Origin: Nocardia acidivorans NBRC 108247
Lineage (GTDB): Bacteria > Actinomycetota > Actinomycetes > Mycobacteriales > Mycobacteriaceae
Reading direction: 5' to 3'
NCBI RefSeq assembly: GCF_001625085.1
Contig: NZ_BDAW01000013.1
Coordinates: 124,001 to 188,000, forward strand
Length of the DNA stretch: 64,000 bases
The number at the start of each line of letters is the position of its first letter. The first letter of the stretch is position 1. The notes under the pieces are model-generated. The model saw only the letters and a program-made list of their open reading frames with translations. It had not been told where the DNA came from and ran no database searches. Position numbers and translations under genes: made by a program. Of this stretch, positions 1 through 8,980 are shown piece by piece.

Positions 1-1179
1 CTCGATATCGGTCGCGCCCATTTTCGCGTACTCGGTCACATGGTGCACCGCTGCCAGCGAGGCGGGTGCGCTGCAACCCGGGCGGGTACAGCCTTTCTCG
101 GCGGCGATCAATGCCAAACGTTGTGCGGGACTGGCCAACCGGCGGCCCCGGCCCAAATGCAATGGCAGTCCCGCGCCGTCGAAGATTGCCAGCCAGGGGC
201 GCGACCCCTCGGCCAGCTTCAGGGCCGCTGGGATCGAGACGGTGCCGCCGGTCGCGGTGGTGGCCACACCTGCCGCGCGCTCCACCTCGTCGATTGTCAT
301 GGTGATCATCGCCGCCACCGGCAGACCCCGGTGTGTGCCGAGCTGGGTGGAGTCGACATCGAAGCGCAGAAAACCCAGCAGGGCATCGTGATTGCGCTGC
401 GCGGAGGTGCGGGTATCGCGCTGCGCGGCTGCGGCGAGCGCGTCGATATCATCGGCCGCCGTTGCGGTGCAAGGGCTTTCGGGGTCCTCCGGGTTACACA
501 TGCCGGGGCGTGCGAACTTGGCCAGCAACGCTTCCAGGACCGCCCGCAGTTCCGGGGTGATCTCCCCTGCCAGTTCGGACATCCCGTCGACCCGCTGCTT
601 GCCCAGGGTGATCCCGCGACGGCGCTGCCGATCCTTCTCCGTGGTCAGCGTGCCGTCGGGGTCGATGCGGCACATGATCTCCTCCCCCAGGCCGGGCAGC
701 ACATCCGGCGAACCCTCACACGCGTATTCGGTGAGGATTCGTTCGGCGTTCTCCCGCTCGGCATCGGTGGTGATCTCCGGCAAGCGCTTGATGATCCACG
801 CGATCCGCCGCGCGTGATCCGCCGAAATCGCGCCTTCGCGCTGGGCTGCCGCCACATACGGCAGTGCCGGACCCAAATCCTCGCCCTGCTTGGAGATTTG
901 CGGGCTCAACCTCTCCGCCGCCCGCACCCGCGCGAGGGCTTCGGCGTGACTCAACCGCAGCGTCCGCTCGAAATAGATATGGGTCTTCCGGAATCCGGCC
1001 TGATCCGCGAGGGAACGGCGCTCGGTGTCGGCGACGAACCGATGCTTGACCGTTTCCAATCGCCGCATCGCACCCTCGACCTCGGCCATCATCTCGGCGA
1101 ATTCGTCATCGGTGAGCGGGTACAGCGACTCCTCGCACAGGGTGTGGACCGCCGCGACCAGCGCGTGAGCGCCGTCCAC
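1..1179 (-). CDS. DUF222 / HNH endonuclease family protein (C-terminus outside window)
   Basis: The minus strand is open from a GTG at 1179 to the window edge, giving 393 residues. A purine-rich GGGGGAAAG lies about 9 nt upstream of the GTG, and an in-frame stop further upstream limits alternatives. The N-terminal two thirds is the helical DUF222 (13E12 repeat) region. Near the edge the motif GCTRPGCSAPA followed by VHHV marks the start of the C-terminal HNH nuclease motif, whose end is missing. These proteins are abundant in actinobacteria, often in several copies, and are thought to be mobile-type nucleases of unclear role. The long open frame on the opposite strand is its shadow. Confidence 0.88.
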   Translation of the reverse strand, partial: MDGAHALVAAVHTLCEESLYPLTDDEFAEMMAEVEGAMRRLETVKHRFVADTERRSLADQAGFRKTHIYFERTLRLSHAEALARVRAAERLSPQISKQGEDLGPALPYVAAAQREGAISADHARRIAWIIKRLPEITTDAERENAERILTEYACEGSPDVLPGLGEEIMCRIDPDGTLTTEKDRQRRRGITLGKQRVDGMSELAGEITPELRAVLEALLAKFARPGMCNPEDPESPCTATAADDIDALAAAAQRDTRTSAQRNHDALLGFLRFDVDSTQLGTHRGLPVAAMITMTIDEVERAAGVATTATGGTVSIPAALKLAEGSRPWLAIFDGAGLPLHLGRGRRLASPAQRLALIAAEKGCTRPGCSAPASLAAVHHVTEYAKMGATDIE

Positions 1180-1331
1180 GATGCTGGTCTTTCCCCCAGA
1201 ATTCGTACCCCCATTCTACTCCCGATAAACAGGCACTGAAAGACGAAAGCCATTGTGATACAAGCCTATTCAGAACTTTTGGCTTTCATCTTTCTTTCTC
1301 TCGTCCGGGCGTCTTTTGTCTTTGAAAGCGA

Positions 1332-1364
1332 AATGTCCCGAGCCGCAGGGCGACTCGGGACATT
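1332..1364 (-). terminator. Hairpin downstream of the TIGR03118-type gene
   Basis: Perfect 11-bp inverted repeat AATGTCCCGAG/CTCGGGACATT with an 11-nt loop, lying 15 nt past the stop of the minus-strand lipoprotein gene. No long T run follows, which is usual for actinobacterial terminators. Confidence 0.65.
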
Positions 1365-1379
1365 CAGCTCGATTCTCGA

Positions 1380-2699
1380 CTACTGGAGACGCAGACTGCC
1401 GAAAAGGCCGTCCTTCTCGTCTTCCGGTCCCGCGGTGAAGTACAGGGCGTCCGAGTCGCCGAGGCTTTCACCATTGCCGAACATCAGGGCCCACAGCCCC
1501 GGGATCTCGATCGGCTTACCGGTGGTGTTGCGGAGGTAGTCGACGGGCTTGCCCGTGGCGTCGTCGATGGCGACGATATGCCCGAGACCGCCGAAGTTGC
1601 CGACCAGGATCTTGCCGCTCAGCGGACCGAAGCCCTCGGGGGCGATGGTGACGCCCCAGGGGGCGTTGAAGCGATCGTCACCGTCGATGACGCGGACCAG
1701 CTTGCCGCTGGCGTCGAATTCGGCGACTTTACCCTTGCCGGGCTTGCCACCCGACGCCTTGTCGGCGTCCTTGTCGAGCGAGTCCTCTTCGCCCGCATCG
1801 ATCTTCGAGGCGTCCTTCTCGTCCGGCTTGGTGGTGGCGTATGAGACGAAGACGCGCTGGCCGATCGTGGTCACATTCCACGGGGCGGGGTCGCCGGGCT
1901 TGACGGCCTTGCCCTTGGACGGGTCGGCCGGATCCAGGTTGTCGCCGGTGGCGAACGGATTGGCGAAGCCGGTGGTGGCGATCGGCTGCCAGTTCTTGTC
2001 GAAGGTGCGGATCTGCGGGTTCTCACCGAAGTCCGCGGCGAGCAGCTTGTCGCCGGACGGGGTGAGCGCGATGCCGAAGAACTGCTGGCCCTTGTCCGAA
2101 CCGTCGTACACCACATTGGCGGGGCCGTCGTGGCGCACGATCTGGCCGCCCGCGCCCTGTTCGGTCCAGGCGGAGATCTTGCCCGAGTCGGTGGCGAAGA
2201 TGAAACGCGAAGAGCCGGTGAGCTTCTCGGTCTTACCGTCGTAGGTGACCGGCTGATCCTTCACCACGAAAAGGTCCGAGGTGATGGGTGCGGGGTTGAA
2301 GATGACGCCGGTGGTCTTGCCGGCGCTCTTGTCCGAGGTGTCGGAGTCCGCACCGGGGACGTTGACCAGCTTCAGCGGATCCTGGAAAAGCTTCTGGAAC
2401 TTGGGATCCGAGGATTTGGTCACATCGCCGACGAACTGGAAGGAGAACCCGCCGCCGCCGACCCAGAAGTGGCCGCCGGCGCCCTTGGGACGATCCGCCA
2501 GACCCCAGGCATTGACCATGTCCGGGTAGGTGAACTGCGCCTTGTACGAATCCTTGTCCGCGGCCAGGTTGATCTGGGCGTAGTGATTGCCGTCCAGCGC
2601 CTGCGGGTAGTTGTCGGCCACCGGCTCCGACTTCGAGCAGGCGGCGGCGACCAGCAGCGCCACACCGAGTGCCGAGACACGCATCAGGTTTTTACGCAT
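1380..2699 (-). CDS. TIGR03118 family lipoprotein
   Basis: The product is 439 residues from the ATG at 2699. A start at 2714 is also possible; neither has a strong ribosome site. The N-terminus is a lipoprotein signal: basic residues, a hydrophobic stretch and the lipobox LVAAAC, so the mature protein should be lipid-anchored outside the membrane. The rest is Gly/Asp-rich and soluble. Its AQINL start, the VNAWGLA motif and the recurring repeat-like segments fit the TIGR03118 family, thought to form a beta-propeller, function unknown. It stands alone, with two iron-box-like operators about 90-130 bp upstream and a hairpin behind it. Family call is from motif recall. Confidence 0.72.
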   Translation of the reverse strand: MRKNLMRVSALGVALLVAAACSKSEPVADNYPQALDGNHYAQINLAADKDSYKAQFTYPDMVNAWGLADRPKGAGGHFWVGGGGFSFQFVGDVTKSSDPKFQKLFQDPLKLVNVPGADSDTSDKSAGKTTGVIFNPAPITSDLFVVKDQPVTYDGKTEKLTGSSRFIFATDSGKISAWTEQGAGGQIVRHDGPANVVYDGSDKGQQFFGIALTPSGDKLLAADFGENPQIRTFDKNWQPIATTGFANPFATGDNLDPADPSKGKAVKPGDPAPWNVTTIGQRVFVSYATTKPDEKDASKIDAGEEDSLDKDADKASGGKPGKGKVAEFDASGKLVRVIDGDDRFNAPWGVTIAPEGFGPLSGKILVGNFGGLGHIVAIDDATGKPVDYLRNTTGKPIEIPGLWALMFGNGESLGDSDALYFTAGPEDEKDGLFGSLRLQ

Positions 2700-2786
2700 C
2701 GGCGTAGCGCCCATGCTGCGCGCAGAGCCGTTCCAGCGTCCGTTCAATTTCCCTCGTCCTTCCAGTCCAGACCGCACTACCAGCGG

Positions 2787-2805
2787 TTAGGAGATGCTAA
2801 CCATA
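2787..2805. promoter_or_regulatory. DtxR/IdeR-like iron box, copy 1
   Basis: TTAGGAGATGCTAACCATA matches 14 of 19 positions of the mycobacterial IdeR consensus TTAGGTTAGGCTAACCTAA, recalled from memory. It lies in the gap between the sulfotransferase stop and the lipoprotein start, upstream of the latter. Confidence 0.6.
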
Positions 2806-2811
2806 GCTGGT

Positions 2812-2830
2812 TTAGGTGACGCTAACCATA
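2812..2830. promoter_or_regulatory. DtxR/IdeR-like iron box, copy 2
   Basis: TTAGGTGACGCTAACCATA matches 15 of 19 positions of the recalled IdeR consensus and repeats copy 1 in the same orientation 25 bp away. Tandem boxes of this kind are typical of strongly iron-repressed promoters in mycobacteria. Confidence 0.62.
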
Positions 2831-2853
2831 TCCGGAAGGACTCGGGCGGCTTC

Positions 2854-3987
2854 CTAGACCTCGAATTCGGCTCTGACCTGCGCTTCGGTCAGCCCATAAT
2901 CGGCCAGGGAGTACCGGTGAACGGGTTTGCGGTCGCCGCTTTTGCTCTCCTCGTCGAGTGCGCCCATGGAGTTCCGCGCCGCGTTTGTGAAATCGATTCC
3001 GAAAGCGGTGTAGATCTTTTCCACGGTGCCCATCGGATCGGCGCGCAATTCGTCGAATTCGATATCCAGGAACTGCTCCGGGTTGTAACGCGCACGCGCG
3101 GAATTGAATTCGCGCAGCCCGCGCGACCACAGCTCCACCTGCGTCTTGCCGATGGTCTCGCCGACGAAGGTGGTGGACCAGCCGCGCGCGGCCTGATCGG
3201 ACAGGCTGCACGAGGAACCGACAATGGTCACCGGATCACGATGGGTCTGGATGATGAGCGCATCCGGGTACACCGCCATCAGCGCGTCCAGGGCGAACAG
3301 GTGGCTCGGATTCTTGAGCACCCAGCGGCGCTCGTCACCGATTCCGATGAGCTGCAGGTTCTTCCGATGCCGGGTGTAGGCGTCGGTCCAATCCTGTTTT
3401 CGCAGCCACTGCGAGTAGGTCGGCAGGTACGCCAGCGATTCGTAGGAGATCGACTTCATCGTCTGGCGCAGCAGTTGCCAGCACTCCTCCACATCGGCGG
3501 CACTCATGTAGTGCACGCCCATGAACTCCGGATTCTCGATGCGATGCTGCGCGAATCCGGCGTCGATGCGCTGGTAGATGGGATTCTCGGCCCAGGTCTC
3601 GCGCGGCGGCCGCGGCTGCGGGAAATCGGCCAGCCACATCTCCAGGGCCTGATGCCCCGGATCGGCGGCGAGCAGCCGGTGCAGGGCCGTGGTACCCGTG
3701 CGCGGTAGTCCGGTGACGAAAATCGGCCTGGTGACCTTGGTTTCGGCGTAGGCCGGATTGGCCTTCCAGGACGCTTCGCTGAGCGCGCGGGCGACCAGTG
3801 CCCCTCGCAGGAAGTAGCGGCTCATCTTGGAGCCGAGCTCGGTGAGTCCGGCATCGCGCTGGTACGACTCGAGCAGGGTGCTCAGGCCCTCCAGGTAGTC
3901 GTCCGCGCCGAAGTCTTCGAGGCCGCAGACCCGGGTGGCCGAGGCGTGCAGATCCTCGACGGTGCCGACGGAGGTGCGTGCGCTCAT
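2854..3987 (-). CDS. PAPS-dependent sulfotransferase family protein
   Basis: 377 residues, full length for the family. The PAPS 5'-phosphosulfate loop is visible as TGLPRTGTTALHRLL near residues 93-107, and the 3'-phosphate-binding segment as THRDPVTIVGSSCSL near 228-242. It should transfer sulfate from PAPS to an unknown acceptor, perhaps a lipid or sterol. It is the last gene of a minus-strand run beginning with cysD and cysNC, which make PAPS, so donor supply and use are co-transcribed. The last three genes match in order the M. tuberculosis trio Rv3529c-Rv3530c-Rv3531c as I remember it. The substrate cannot be told from sequence. Confidence 0.86.
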   Translation of the reverse strand: MSARTSVGTVEDLHASATRVCGLEDFGADDYLEGLSTLLESYQRDAGLTELGSKMSRYFLRGALVARALSEASWKANPAYAETKVTRPIFVTGLPRTGTTALHRLLAADPGHQALEMWLADFPQPRPPRETWAENPIYQRIDAGFAQHRIENPEFMGVHYMSAADVEECWQLLRQTMKSISYESLAYLPTYSQWLRKQDWTDAYTRHRKNLQLIGIGDERRWVLKNPSHLFALDALMAVYPDALIIQTHRDPVTIVGSSCSLSDQAARGWSTTFVGETIGKTQVELWSRGLREFNSARARYNPEQFLDIEFDELRADPMGTVEKIYTAFGIDFTNAARNSMGALDEESKSGDRKPVHRYSLADYGLTEAQVRAEFEV

Positions 3988-4012
3988 GGATAGAACTCCT
4001 TAAACATGCTGA

Positions 4013-4807
4013 TCAGACGTGGTATTCGCCGCAGTTGACGTCAATGGTCTGGCCGGTGATGGCATTGGCGAACGGTGAGGCCAGGAAGACGACGGCCTGG
4101 GCGATCTCATCGGGCAGGGGCAGCCGCTTGAGATCGGACTTCGAGGCGGTCTGCTGGTAGACCTGCTCCTCGGTAATGCCGTACTTCTTGGCGATCTCAC
4201 CGAAGTACCACTTCAGCTGATCGGTCCAAATGTAGCCGGGGGCAACGGTATTGACCCGGATCCCCTTATCGCCGAGTTCGGTGGCCAGGGTCTGCGACAG
4301 CGCGAGCAGCGCGGATTTGGCGACCTTGTAACTGCCGTAGCGGGGTTCGGAGTGCCGCAGCACCGCCGAATTGATCATGACGACATTGCCTTTGGTCTCG
4401 GCGAGCGCGTCGGTGAAGGTCTGCGTCATACGCAGGCCGCCCAGCACCGTGAGTTCGATGCTGTCACGGATCTGCTGATAGTCGGTGCGCGCCAAGGGTT
4501 TCATAGACGGTACCGAGAAGGCGTTGTTCACCAGCACGTCGACCTTGCCGAAGGTCTCCACGGTGCGATCGAGCAGGTTCCGAACCTGCTCGTCATCGGT
4601 GATATCGGTAGTCACACAGAGGGTTTCGCCGCCCTCGGCCTCGATCTCGGCGGCGACCTCCTTCAACCGGGATTCGGTGCGGGCGGCCAGGACCACCTTC
4701 GCACCGGCCGCGGCGGCTTCGAGGCAGATGGAGCGGCCCAGGCCCGGGCCCACCCCGCTCATCACCACGACCTTGCCGTCGAGCAGTCCAGTCCTGAGCC
4801 GGGTCAT
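4013..4807 (-). CDS. SDR family oxidoreductase
   Basis: 264 residues, a classical short-chain dehydrogenase/reductase. The N-terminal nucleotide loop reads SGVGPGLGRSI, a TGxxxGxG variant. NNAFS replaces the usual NNAG, the catalytic serine lies in INSAVL, and YGSYKVAKSA carries the YxxxK pair. Its start shares the 4-nt ATGA overlap with the stop of the preceding gene (4804-4807), so it is translationally coupled in the cysD-cysNC-sulfotransferase operon; the sulfotransferase follows after 25 nt. It probably oxidises or reduces a hydroxyl or keto group on the molecule being sulfated. That link is inference from the neighbourhood. Confidence 0.85.
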   Translation of the reverse strand: MTRLRTGLLDGKVVVMSGVGPGLGRSICLEAAAAGAKVVLAARTESRLKEVAAEIEAEGGETLCVTTDITDDEQVRNLLDRTVETFGKVDVLVNNAFSVPSMKPLARTDYQQIRDSIELTVLGGLRMTQTFTDALAETKGNVVMINSAVLRHSEPRYGSYKVAKSALLALSQTLATELGDKGIRVNTVAPGYIWTDQLKWYFGEIAKKYGITEEQVYQQTASKSDLKRLPLPDEIAQAVVFLASPFANAITGQTIDVNCGEYHV

Positions 4808-6024
4808 CCGAGCATCCTCTCCGCGAAGGCGCGCTGGCGTCCGGCGATGCGTTCGCGCCAGCCCGCCTCGTCGATCTGATTGTGGGCGTAGTGCGGCAGC
4901 CGTTCGGCCACCTTGTCGAAGGGCACCAGTTCGATGGTGGGACCGTCGGCCTCGGTCATGGGCCGGGCCACGCGCTGCCAGCGGAACTGGAGGATGCCCA
5001 GGCGGCGGCCGGTGGTCTCGATCCAGTTGGCAATGCCCGGGTTTCGCGCGGAGACGACCATGCGGATCATGCCGTCCGGATCTACTTGCGCCTGAGCGTG
5101 ATTCAGGCTGGTCTGGTGATTGCTGTAGTCCAGCGAGATGTACCAGCGGCTGCCGAGCTGGAAACCCTGGTACGGCGCATCGGATTTCGGCACGGTGATG
5201 ATGAGCGCCTGGTCATCGGCCAGATCGAAATGACCGACCGAGGAGTACTGGGTGCTCAATCCGCCCGGGGTGAGCCGGGGTTCGGTGAGGGTGTTCACCG
5301 GCAGGTTCAGATAGAACCATTTGGGGAAGTTGAACCAGGTGTTGATCCGGGTCAGCAGCATGCGACCGGCGGCGCGGTAGCGCTTACGCAGGGCGGCCAC
5401 ATCGGGTTCGGCCGGGGTGGTGCCGATGGTGTCGACGCGCTCGATGCGGATGCTGCCCTTGCGCTCGGTGGCCCAGTCGCCGTACACCTCTCGCACCGCG
5501 AGCATGGACGCGCCCTCGCCCAGGACGAAGTAGTTCGGGCCCGGATTCTCCTTGGGCGGGCCGAACCGCAGCTGGTAGCTGCCGTCTGCGGCGATCTCCA
5601 GGCGGCGATCGTCGAAGGCGTCGTCACCATTGGGCACATCGGTGGCGGTGTAATCGCCCTTGAGCACCTGGAAGCTCAGATCGACGGTGCTGCCGCGCAC
5701 GCCGGTGAGCAGGTACTCGCCGGTGGACTCGACATTCGCGTGATAGTACAGCGTGTCCGGGTTGTCCAGCCCCATCTTGGTGTACGGGCCGGTGGAGGTC
5801 ACGAAGTACGGGTGCGAGGCGCCGTGCGCGCGGGACAGCTGCATGACCGCGGCGATACTGCCCTGGAGGTAGTCGTAGCCTTCGGCGAGGTCATGCGGAT
5901 CGCGGATGAAATCGGCTGCGGCTATGAGCTTCTCGGCCTCGGCGACCGCGGCCAGCAGGGGCTCGGTCAGCGGGAGTTCGGCCTGTTCGATGTTTTGTTC
6001 CATCAGGCGTCTGCCTTCTTTCAT
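4804..6024 (-). CDS. Conserved protein of the sulfotransferase operon (Rv3531c-like, DUF1214-type)
   Basis: 406 residues if translation begins at the ATG at 6024, which overlaps the cysNC stop by 4 nt. An internal ATG at 6003 has a better-placed AAGAAGG and gives 399. No signal peptide or membrane segment is seen. The sequence is rich in aromatic residues (YFVTSTGPYTKMGLDNPDT, WYISLDYSN) and ends in a charged helix. The arrangement before an SDR and a sulfotransferase matches Rv3531c of M. tuberculosis as remembered, and the C-terminal half recalls DUF1214. It may bind or modify the lipophilic sulfotransferase substrate, but no catalytic motif could be identified. Confidence 0.7.
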   Translation of the reverse strand: MKEGRRLMEQNIEQAELPLTEPLLAAVAEAEKLIAAADFIRDPHDLAEGYDYLQGSIAAVMQLSRAHGASHPYFVTSTGPYTKMGLDNPDTLYYHANVESTGEYLLTGVRGSTVDLSFQVLKGDYTATDVPNGDDAFDDRRLEIAADGSYQLRFGPPKENPGPNYFVLGEGASMLAVREVYGDWATERKGSIRIERVDTIGTTPAEPDVAALRKRYRAAGRMLLTRINTWFNFPKWFYLNLPVNTLTEPRLTPGGLSTQYSSVGHFDLADDQALIITVPKSDAPYQGFQLGSRWYISLDYSNHQTSLNHAQAQVDPDGMIRMVVSARNPGIANWIETTGRRLGILQFRWQRVARPMTEADGPTIELVPFDKVAERLPHYAHNQIDEAGWRERIAGRQRAFAERMLG

Positions 6025-7907
6025 CGGCTAATGCCTAGTTCTCGGCGGATAAGGCGGGCGATATCGGTCGGGGTGCCGTGTGCGGGGGTAATGGTGAGTT
6101 CGGCGTACTCCGGACACTCGTAGGGCGAGGAGATGCCGGTGAATTCGGGGAGTTCACCGGAGCGGGCGCGTTTGTACAGACCCTTGGGGTCGCGCAGTTC
6201 GCACTCCTGCAGTGGGGTGTCCACGAAGACCTCGTGGAACTGCAATCGCTTGTCGTCATGCAGCTTTCGCGCATCGCGGCGCTGCTCGCGGAATGGGCTG
6301 ATCAGCGAGACGATGGCAATGGTGCCCGCGTCGGCGAATAGCGAGGCGACCTCGGCCACGCGACGGATGTTCTCGCGGCGGTCCGCATCGCTGAAGCCGA
6401 GATTGTTGTTCAAGCCGTGCCGCAGGTTGTCACCGTCCAGCAGGTAGGCGGGGCGTCCGGCCTCGATCAACTGCCGCTCCAATTCCACTGCGATGGAGGA
6501 CTTTCCGGATCCCGACAGCCCGGTCAACCAGATGGTCATACCCTCGCTCAACCGCTGCGCGCGCTCCACGGCCGAGTTGTGCCACACCACATTCGCGCGC
6601 GGTCGGCGGCCGGTGGCGCGGTGCCCCCGATCGCTGGTCGCCTCGGCGATACCGGGGGTGCGCGCGGTGATCATGCCCGCCGCGACCGTCTGATTCGTGG
6701 TGTCGTCCACCAGGATGAAGCTGCCGGTGGCGCGATTGTCCCGGTACGGATCGAACATGACGGGCTGGCGGGTGTGCAGGGTGACGCGCCCGATGTCATT
6801 GAGCGCCAACTGATCCGCCTCGGTCTGGCGGTGCAGGGTGTTCACGTCCAAGCGGTAGTCCAGCTCGGTGACATTCACCTTGGAGTTCTGCGTGGCGGTG
6901 CGAATGCTGTAGTCGTTCCCGGCGCGCAGCACACTGGTATCGGAGAACCAGCAGATCATGGCATCGAGATCGCGATCCTGATGCGGCTGGTTACCGGGGC
7001 GGGCGAGCATATCCCCACGGCCGATATCGATTTCGTCATCGAGGGTGAGAGAGACCGCCATCCCCGCGAACGCCTCTTCGATCTTGCTGCCGCCCGGACC
7101 CCAGATCTCCGTCACGTGACTGGTGCGGCCCGAGGGCAGGGCGACCACCTCGTCGCCGGGCTTGAAGATTCCGCCCGCGATGGTGCCCGCATAGCTGCGC
7201 TGATTCTCACCGTGCGGCCGAATCACGTACTGCACGGGCAATCTGGCGTCGATGAGATTGCGATCGGAGGCGATGTGCACCTCTTCGAGGTGGCGCAGCA
7301 GCGGCGGACCCGCGTACCACGGTGTGTGCGTGGATATTTCGACCACATTGTCACCGTGCAGGGCCGACAGCGGCAGAAAACTCAGATCGCCGACATCGAG
7401 TTTGGTGGCGAAATCGGCGAATTCCTCGCGAATCTCCTCGAAGCGCTGTTCGGACCAGTCGACCAGATCCATCTTGTTCACGCACAGCACCAGGTGGCCG
7501 ACGCCGAGCAGGGAGGACAGGAAGGCATGGCGGCGGGTCTGTTCGGAGACGCCCTTGCGGGCGTCGACCAGAATCAACGCCAGGTCGGCGGTGGACGCGC
7601 CGGTCACCATATTGCGGGTGTACTGCACATGCCCCGGGGTGTCCGCGATGACGAATTTCCTTCGCGGCGTGGTGAAGTAGCGGTACGCGACATCGATGGT
7701 GATGCCCTGTTCGCGCTCGGCGCGCAGGCCATCGGTGACCAGGGACAGATCCGGTCCGCCATTGCCGCGGGCCAGACTGGCGCGTTCGATGGCATCGAGT
7801 TGATCGCTGAACAGCGATTTCGAATCGAAGAGCAGGCGGCCGATGAGGGTCGATTTGCCGTCGTCGACGCTGCCCGCGGTGGCAAGCCGTAAAAGGTTGC
7901 GGCGCAT
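6021..7907 (-). CDS. cysNC: Bifunctional sulfate adenylyltransferase subunit 1 / APS kinase
   Basis: 628 residues in two parts. Residues 1 to about 430 are the CysN GTPase: P-loop SVDDGKST (13-20), G3 motif DTPGHVQYTRNM (89-100), G4 motif NKMD (144-147), then translation-factor-like beta domains. Residues about 440-628 are CysC, with P-loop GLSGSGKSS (463-471) and DGDNLRHGLN. With CysD it makes APS at the cost of GTP, then phosphorylates it to PAPS. It shares one base with the cysD stop (TGATG) and overlaps the next gene by 4 nt. The CysN-CysC fusion is normal in mycobacteria and nocardiae. In this operon the PAPS probably feeds sulfation as well as assimilation. Confidence 0.96.
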   Translation of the reverse strand: MRRNLLRLATAGSVDDGKSTLIGRLLFDSKSLFSDQLDAIERASLARGNGGPDLSLVTDGLRAEREQGITIDVAYRYFTTPRRKFVIADTPGHVQYTRNMVTGASTADLALILVDARKGVSEQTRRHAFLSSLLGVGHLVLCVNKMDLVDWSEQRFEEIREEFADFATKLDVGDLSFLPLSALHGDNVVEISTHTPWYAGPPLLRHLEEVHIASDRNLIDARLPVQYVIRPHGENQRSYAGTIAGGIFKPGDEVVALPSGRTSHVTEIWGPGGSKIEEAFAGMAVSLTLDDEIDIGRGDMLARPGNQPHQDRDLDAMICWFSDTSVLRAGNDYSIRTATQNSKVNVTELDYRLDVNTLHRQTEADQLALNDIGRVTLHTRQPVMFDPYRDNRATGSFILVDDTTNQTVAAGMITARTPGIAEATSDRGHRATGRRPRANVVWHNSAVERAQRLSEGMTIWLTGLSGSGKSSIAVELERQLIEAGRPAYLLDGDNLRHGLNNNLGFSDADRRENIRRVAEVASLFADAGTIAIVSLISPFREQRRDARKLHDDKRLQFHEVFVDTPLQECELRDPKGLYKRARSGELPEFTGISSPYECPEYAELTITPAHGTPTDIARLIRRELGISR

Positions 7908-8812
7908 CAGAAGTAGCCCTCTCGCTTACGATCTTCCATGCCGGATTCGGAGATGCGGTCGTCGGCGCGGGTCGCGCCGCGTTCGGTCAGGCGGGTGACG
8001 GCGGTTTCGGCGATCACCTCGGCCGGGGTGGCGGCGGTGGATTCCACGCAGCCGGTGCAGTCGGCGTCGCCGAGGGTGCGGAAGCGCACGGTCGCCTCGA
8101 AGAGCCGCTCTTGCGGCGCGCGGGGAACGAACCTGTTGTCCGCCAACAGCATTCCGTCGCGTTCGAGGACCTGACGGCGGTGCGCGTAATACAGCGGCGG
8201 CAGCGCCACCTCGGCGCGCTCGATGTACTCCCAGATATCGAGTTCGGTCCAGTTCGACAGCGGGAAGACGCGAATGTGCTCACCCTTGCCGTGCTGACCG
8301 TTGTACAGCCTCCACACCTCGGGGCGCTGCGCCCGCGGATCCCAGGAGCCGTACTCGTCGCGGAAGCTGAAGACGCGCTCCTTGGCGCGGGCCTTCTCCT
8401 CATCGCGGCGGGCTCCGCCGAAGACCGCGTCGAAGCGGTTCTCCCGAATGGTGCGCAGCAGGGTCGCGGTCTGCAATCGATTGCGGGATTCGCCCGCCTT
8501 GTCGGTGACGCGCCCGGCGTCGATATCGTCCTGTACCCGCCCGACCAGCAGTTGGGCCTCGAGCCGTTCGACGGTCCGGTCCCGGAAATCCAGCACCTCG
8601 TCGAAGTTGCGGCCCGTATCGATGTGCAGCAGCGGAAAAGGCAGCGGTGCGGGCCAGAACGCCCGCCGCGCCAACTCCAGCATGACCGCCGAATCCTTAC
8701 CACCGGAGAACAGCAGCACCGGTCGTTCGAAAGTGGCCGCCACCTCCCGGATGATGTGCACCGACTCCGCCTCCAGGGCGTCCAGGTGCGACAACTCGTA
8801 TCCCGCGCGCAT
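7907..8812 (-). CDS. cysD: Sulfate adenylyltransferase subunit 2
   Basis: 301 residues from the ATG at 8812. Upstream in-frame ATGs at 8839 and 8890 exist, but the codons between them (ATA, AAT, TCA, AGA, CGA) are unlike this genome and cover a palindrome; 8812 is preceded by GTGAGAG. The N-terminus runs YELSHLDALEAESVHIIREV into the PP-loop LLFSGGKDSAV, which binds ATP and activates sulfate to APS with the CysN GTPase. HIDTGRNFDEV and GGARRDEEKARAKER are family hallmarks. The protein ends in KREGYF. It is first in the operon and diverges from an IclR regulator. Confidence 0.95.
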   Translation of the reverse strand: MRAGYELSHLDALEAESVHIIREVAATFERPVLLFSGGKDSAVMLELARRAFWPAPLPFPLLHIDTGRNFDEVLDFRDRTVERLEAQLLVGRVQDDIDAGRVTDKAGESRNRLQTATLLRTIRENRFDAVFGGARRDEEKARAKERVFSFRDEYGSWDPRAQRPEVWRLYNGQHGKGEHIRVFPLSNWTELDIWEYIERAEVALPPLYYAHRRQVLERDGMLLADNRFVPRAPQERLFEATVRFRTLGDADCTGCVESTAATPAEVIAETAVTRLTERGATRADDRISESGMEDRKREGYF

Positions 8813-8853
8813 TCGTCTCTCACTCGCCGCGTCGATCATGTCCAACTTGCGTT

Positions 8854-8867
8854 GTCGAATATTCGAC
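8854..8867. promoter_or_regulatory. Perfect palindrome in the cysD/iclR divergent promoter region
   Basis: GTCGAATATTCGAC is a perfect 14-bp palindrome 42 bp upstream of the chosen cysD start. A related half-site, TTCGATTAT, follows about 8 bp further on. Its AT-rich centre stands out in this GC-rich DNA. It is a plausible operator for the divergent IclR protein or a sulfur regulator; which one cannot be decided. Confidence 0.5.
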
Positions 8868-8980
8868 GCTATTGTTCGATTATGTGACACTGACGATAGG
8901 TCGCTCGACCAGTCGCGGTCAATAGCCGCGCCCGATTCGTCGCCGCTCCGTCATCCCGCAACCCGAGGACCGAGGACGCT

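Noticed and set aside
40..1239. Long plus-strand open frame of 399 codons
   Set aside because: It is antisense to the DUF222/HNH gene, whose motifs and codon pattern are on the minus strand.
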